DNA from: Bacillus sp. SJS
GTDB taxonomy: Bacteria > Bacillota > Bacilli > Bacillales > Bacillaceae
Direction: 5' to 3'
NCBI RefSeq assembly: GCF_000732485.2
Contig: NZ_JAQV02000012.1
Coordinates: forward strand, 1 to 64,000
Length of the DNA: 64,000 nucleotides
Positions 62,805 through 64,000 of this stretch are shown piece by piece. The notes under the pieces are model-generated. The model had not been told where the DNA came from, did no database searches, and saw only the letters and a program-made list of their open reading frames with translations. A program made the translations under genes and the position numbers. Numbering within the stretch: position 1 is the first letter of the stretch; each line of letters starts with the position of its first letter.

Positions 62805-63827
62805 ATGGAGGAAACAACGATAAGACCAATCAAACAAAATATAAATTGGGGGTGGATAAAAGGAATCGGAGTGACGCTGCTCTTGGCAGCCGCAGCCAAA
62901 TGTTTAGCAGGCTTTCCCTTTCTCTCCATTTTAGGACAGCTTGTTATTGCCTTAATGCTCGGTATGGCATGGAAAGCGGCATTCGGTGTAAAGGAAGCAG
63001 TGATACCAGGTGTATCTTTTTCAAGCAAAAAGCTGCTGAGGGCCGGCATTATTCTGCTTGGCATGAGGCTGAATTTAGCGGATCTGTACAGTGCTGGCTT
63101 GGGAGTGCTTGCCATCTCGGTCATCCATGTCGTCTTCGCTCTCTTTACTGTCTACTGGCTGGCACGATGGCTCGGAGTAGAAAAGAATCTTGGCCTGCTT
63201 ACTGCCTGCGGAACGGCAATTTGCGGTGCTGCAGCGATAGCGGCTATTTCCCCGCAGCTGAAAGCAAACGATGATGAAACAGCCATCAGTGCATCCGTAA
63301 TCGCGGTGCTCGGGACTCTTTTCACGCTGACTTACACCCTGCTTTACTCCCTGCTCAATCTCAGTCCGGCTGAGTATGGGGTTTTTAGCGGTTCTACACT
63401 TCACGAGGTCGCACATGCAGTCGCGGCTGCCGCTGCCGGAGGCGGGCAGGCTGTCGACAGTGCGGTCCTTGCAAAGCTTACAAGGGTCGCGTTATTGGTA
63501 CCGGCTGCCATTGTCATTGGGCTGATTATGCAAAAAGGCAAGCCGCGTTCGGGTAGTCATAAAGGATCCTTATCCATCGTTCCCTGGTTCATTTTCGGAT
63601 TTCTTGCGATGAGCGGACTGAATACGCTTGGGGTGGTTCCTGAAGCAGCAGCCAAAAACATGGTGGACCTTTCTTACCTTTTGATTGCGATGGCGATGGC
63701 GGGTCTTGGACTGAATGTGGACGTGAAGACGTTCCGCACTTTAGGATTGAAGACTTTTATAGCGGCCCTGCTTGGATCCATCCTTTTATCGGTACTCGGA
63801 TATACGCTTGTGAAACTTTTCAGCTGA
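62805..63827 (+). CDS. YeiH-family putative sulfate exporter (UPF0324)
   Basis: 340-residue membrane protein with about ten helices of the YeiH/UPF0324 family, recognised by AGIILLGMRLNLADLYSAG, TACGTAICGAAAIAAISP and STLHEVAHAVAAA. It is often divergent from a CysL/YeiE-type LysR regulator and is proposed to move sulfate or related anions. ATG 62805 lies 10 nt after AAGGA; a GTG nine bases earlier is too close to the site. Confidence 0.9.
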   Translation: MEETTIRPIKQNINWGWIKGIGVTLLLAAAAKCLAGFPFLSILGQLVIALMLGMAWKAAFGVKEAVIPGVSFSSKKLLRAGIILLGMRLNLADLYSAGLGVLAISVIHVVFALFTVYWLARWLGVEKNLGLLTACGTAICGAAAIAAISPQLKANDDETAISASVIAVLGTLFTLTYTLLYSLLNLSPAEYGVFSGSTLHEVAHAVAAAAAGGGQAVDSAVLAKLTRVALLVPAAIVIGLIMQKGKPRSGSHKGSLSIVPWFIFGFLAMSGLNTLGVVPEAAAKNMVDLSYLLIAMAMAGLGLNVDVKTFRTLGLKTFIAALLGSILLSVLGYTLVKLFS

Positions 63828-63878
63828 AAACAGTTCCAGTTTTAAGAAAGGTTTTTAAGGGAAATGAAAAAATATTGA

Positions 63879-63905
63879 TTAGCACTCTTGATGATAGAGT
63901 GCTAA
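63879..63905. promoter_or_regulatory. CIRCE element (HrcA operator)
   Basis: TTAGCACTC-N9-GAGTGCTAA, an exact match to the CIRCE consensus bound by the heat-shock repressor HrcA. It lies 60 bp before the htpG start, in the position to control it. Confidence 0.96.
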
Positions 63906-63964
63906 TTTTATAAACTGATAGAGCAGGTGTTTACAATATTAGGTGAAAGAAGGGAGATTTTTTT

Positions 63965-64000
63965 ATGGAAAAGAAGCAATTCCAGGCAGAGTCCAAAAGA
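63965..64000 (+). CDS. htpG: HtpG (Hsp90), 5' end only
   Basis: ATG 63965 after AAGGGAG begins MEKKQFQAESKR, the typical start of Bacillus HtpG (MAKKEFKAESKR). The window ends after 12 codons. The cytoplasmic Hsp90 chaperone is normally about 625 residues. The CIRCE element upstream predicts HrcA control, unlike B. subtilis htpG. Confidence 0.85.
   Translation, partial: MEKKQFQAESKR

Overview
The window looks like the chromosome of a low- to moderate-GC, spore-forming Bacillaceae bacterium, related to but distinct from Bacillus subtilis. It starts with tRNA-Asp and tRNA-Phe followed by walR-walK-walH-walI-walJ-htrC and rlmH, the order found close to oriC in B. subtilis and relatives. A spore coat protein, T-box control of argS, an HrcA/CIRCE site, a Fur box and strong Shine-Dalgarno sequences with several TTG/GTG starts agree with this.

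Region by region: 1-10.4 kb holds two tRNAs, a secreted LysM/G5/M23 peptidoglycan hydrolase, the essential WalRK cell-wall two-component operon, and htrC-rlmH with a DnaA-box cluster between them. 10.4-17.5 kb has a MocR regulator divergent from an EamA exporter, then a disturbed zone: three copies of the 3' end of an MFS transporter gene (one intact gene, one internally deleted pseudogene, one terminal scrap), an AT-rich two-TM gene flanked by a 13-bp inverted repeat, and a lipoprotein. 17.7-24 kb carries a YciI-like protein, a YiaA-type membrane protein, a TerD-family protein, a hydrolase fused to a membrane domain behind its own promoter, and a large lipoprotein. 24-34 kb has a HAD phosphatase, a quinone-reductase-like dehydrogenase, a CotF-like coat protein, katG with a PerR-like box, a broken sporulation-type histidine kinase, a broken FecCD permease, mqo and a prolyl 4-hydroxylase. 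34-46 kb has T-box-controlled argS, YehS and YgjP-like proteins, an RluF-type pseudouridine synthase, the gntRKP operon with its operator and cre site, a DinB protein and a Gfo/Idh/MocA oxidoreductase.

46-56 kb has a SWIM/SNF2 helicase, cysteine dioxygenase, a DUF421 membrane protein with a 3' frameshift, a solo TnpB insertion sequence, two small-family proteins and the Fur-controlled feoAB ferrous-iron operon. 56-58.7 kb is a graveyard of broken genes (HTH protein, aldo-keto reductase, TetR regulator, lactonase start) around an intact alpha/beta hydrolase. 58.8-64 kb has a MerR/SRPBCC pair, a CysL-like LysR regulator and a YeiH transporter that share a 13-bp sequence but are separated by a secreted metallophosphoesterase gene, and finally a CIRCE element in front of the start of htpG.

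Most genes are ordinary housekeeping or accessory Bacillaceae genes. No clearly new multi-gene defence or biosynthetic system is visible. The most interesting signals are regulatory (DnaA-box cluster, WalR-like repeat, CIRCE at htpG, shared LysR-site candidate), repeat elements, the solo TnpB element beside a frameshifted gene, and the density of recent gene decay.
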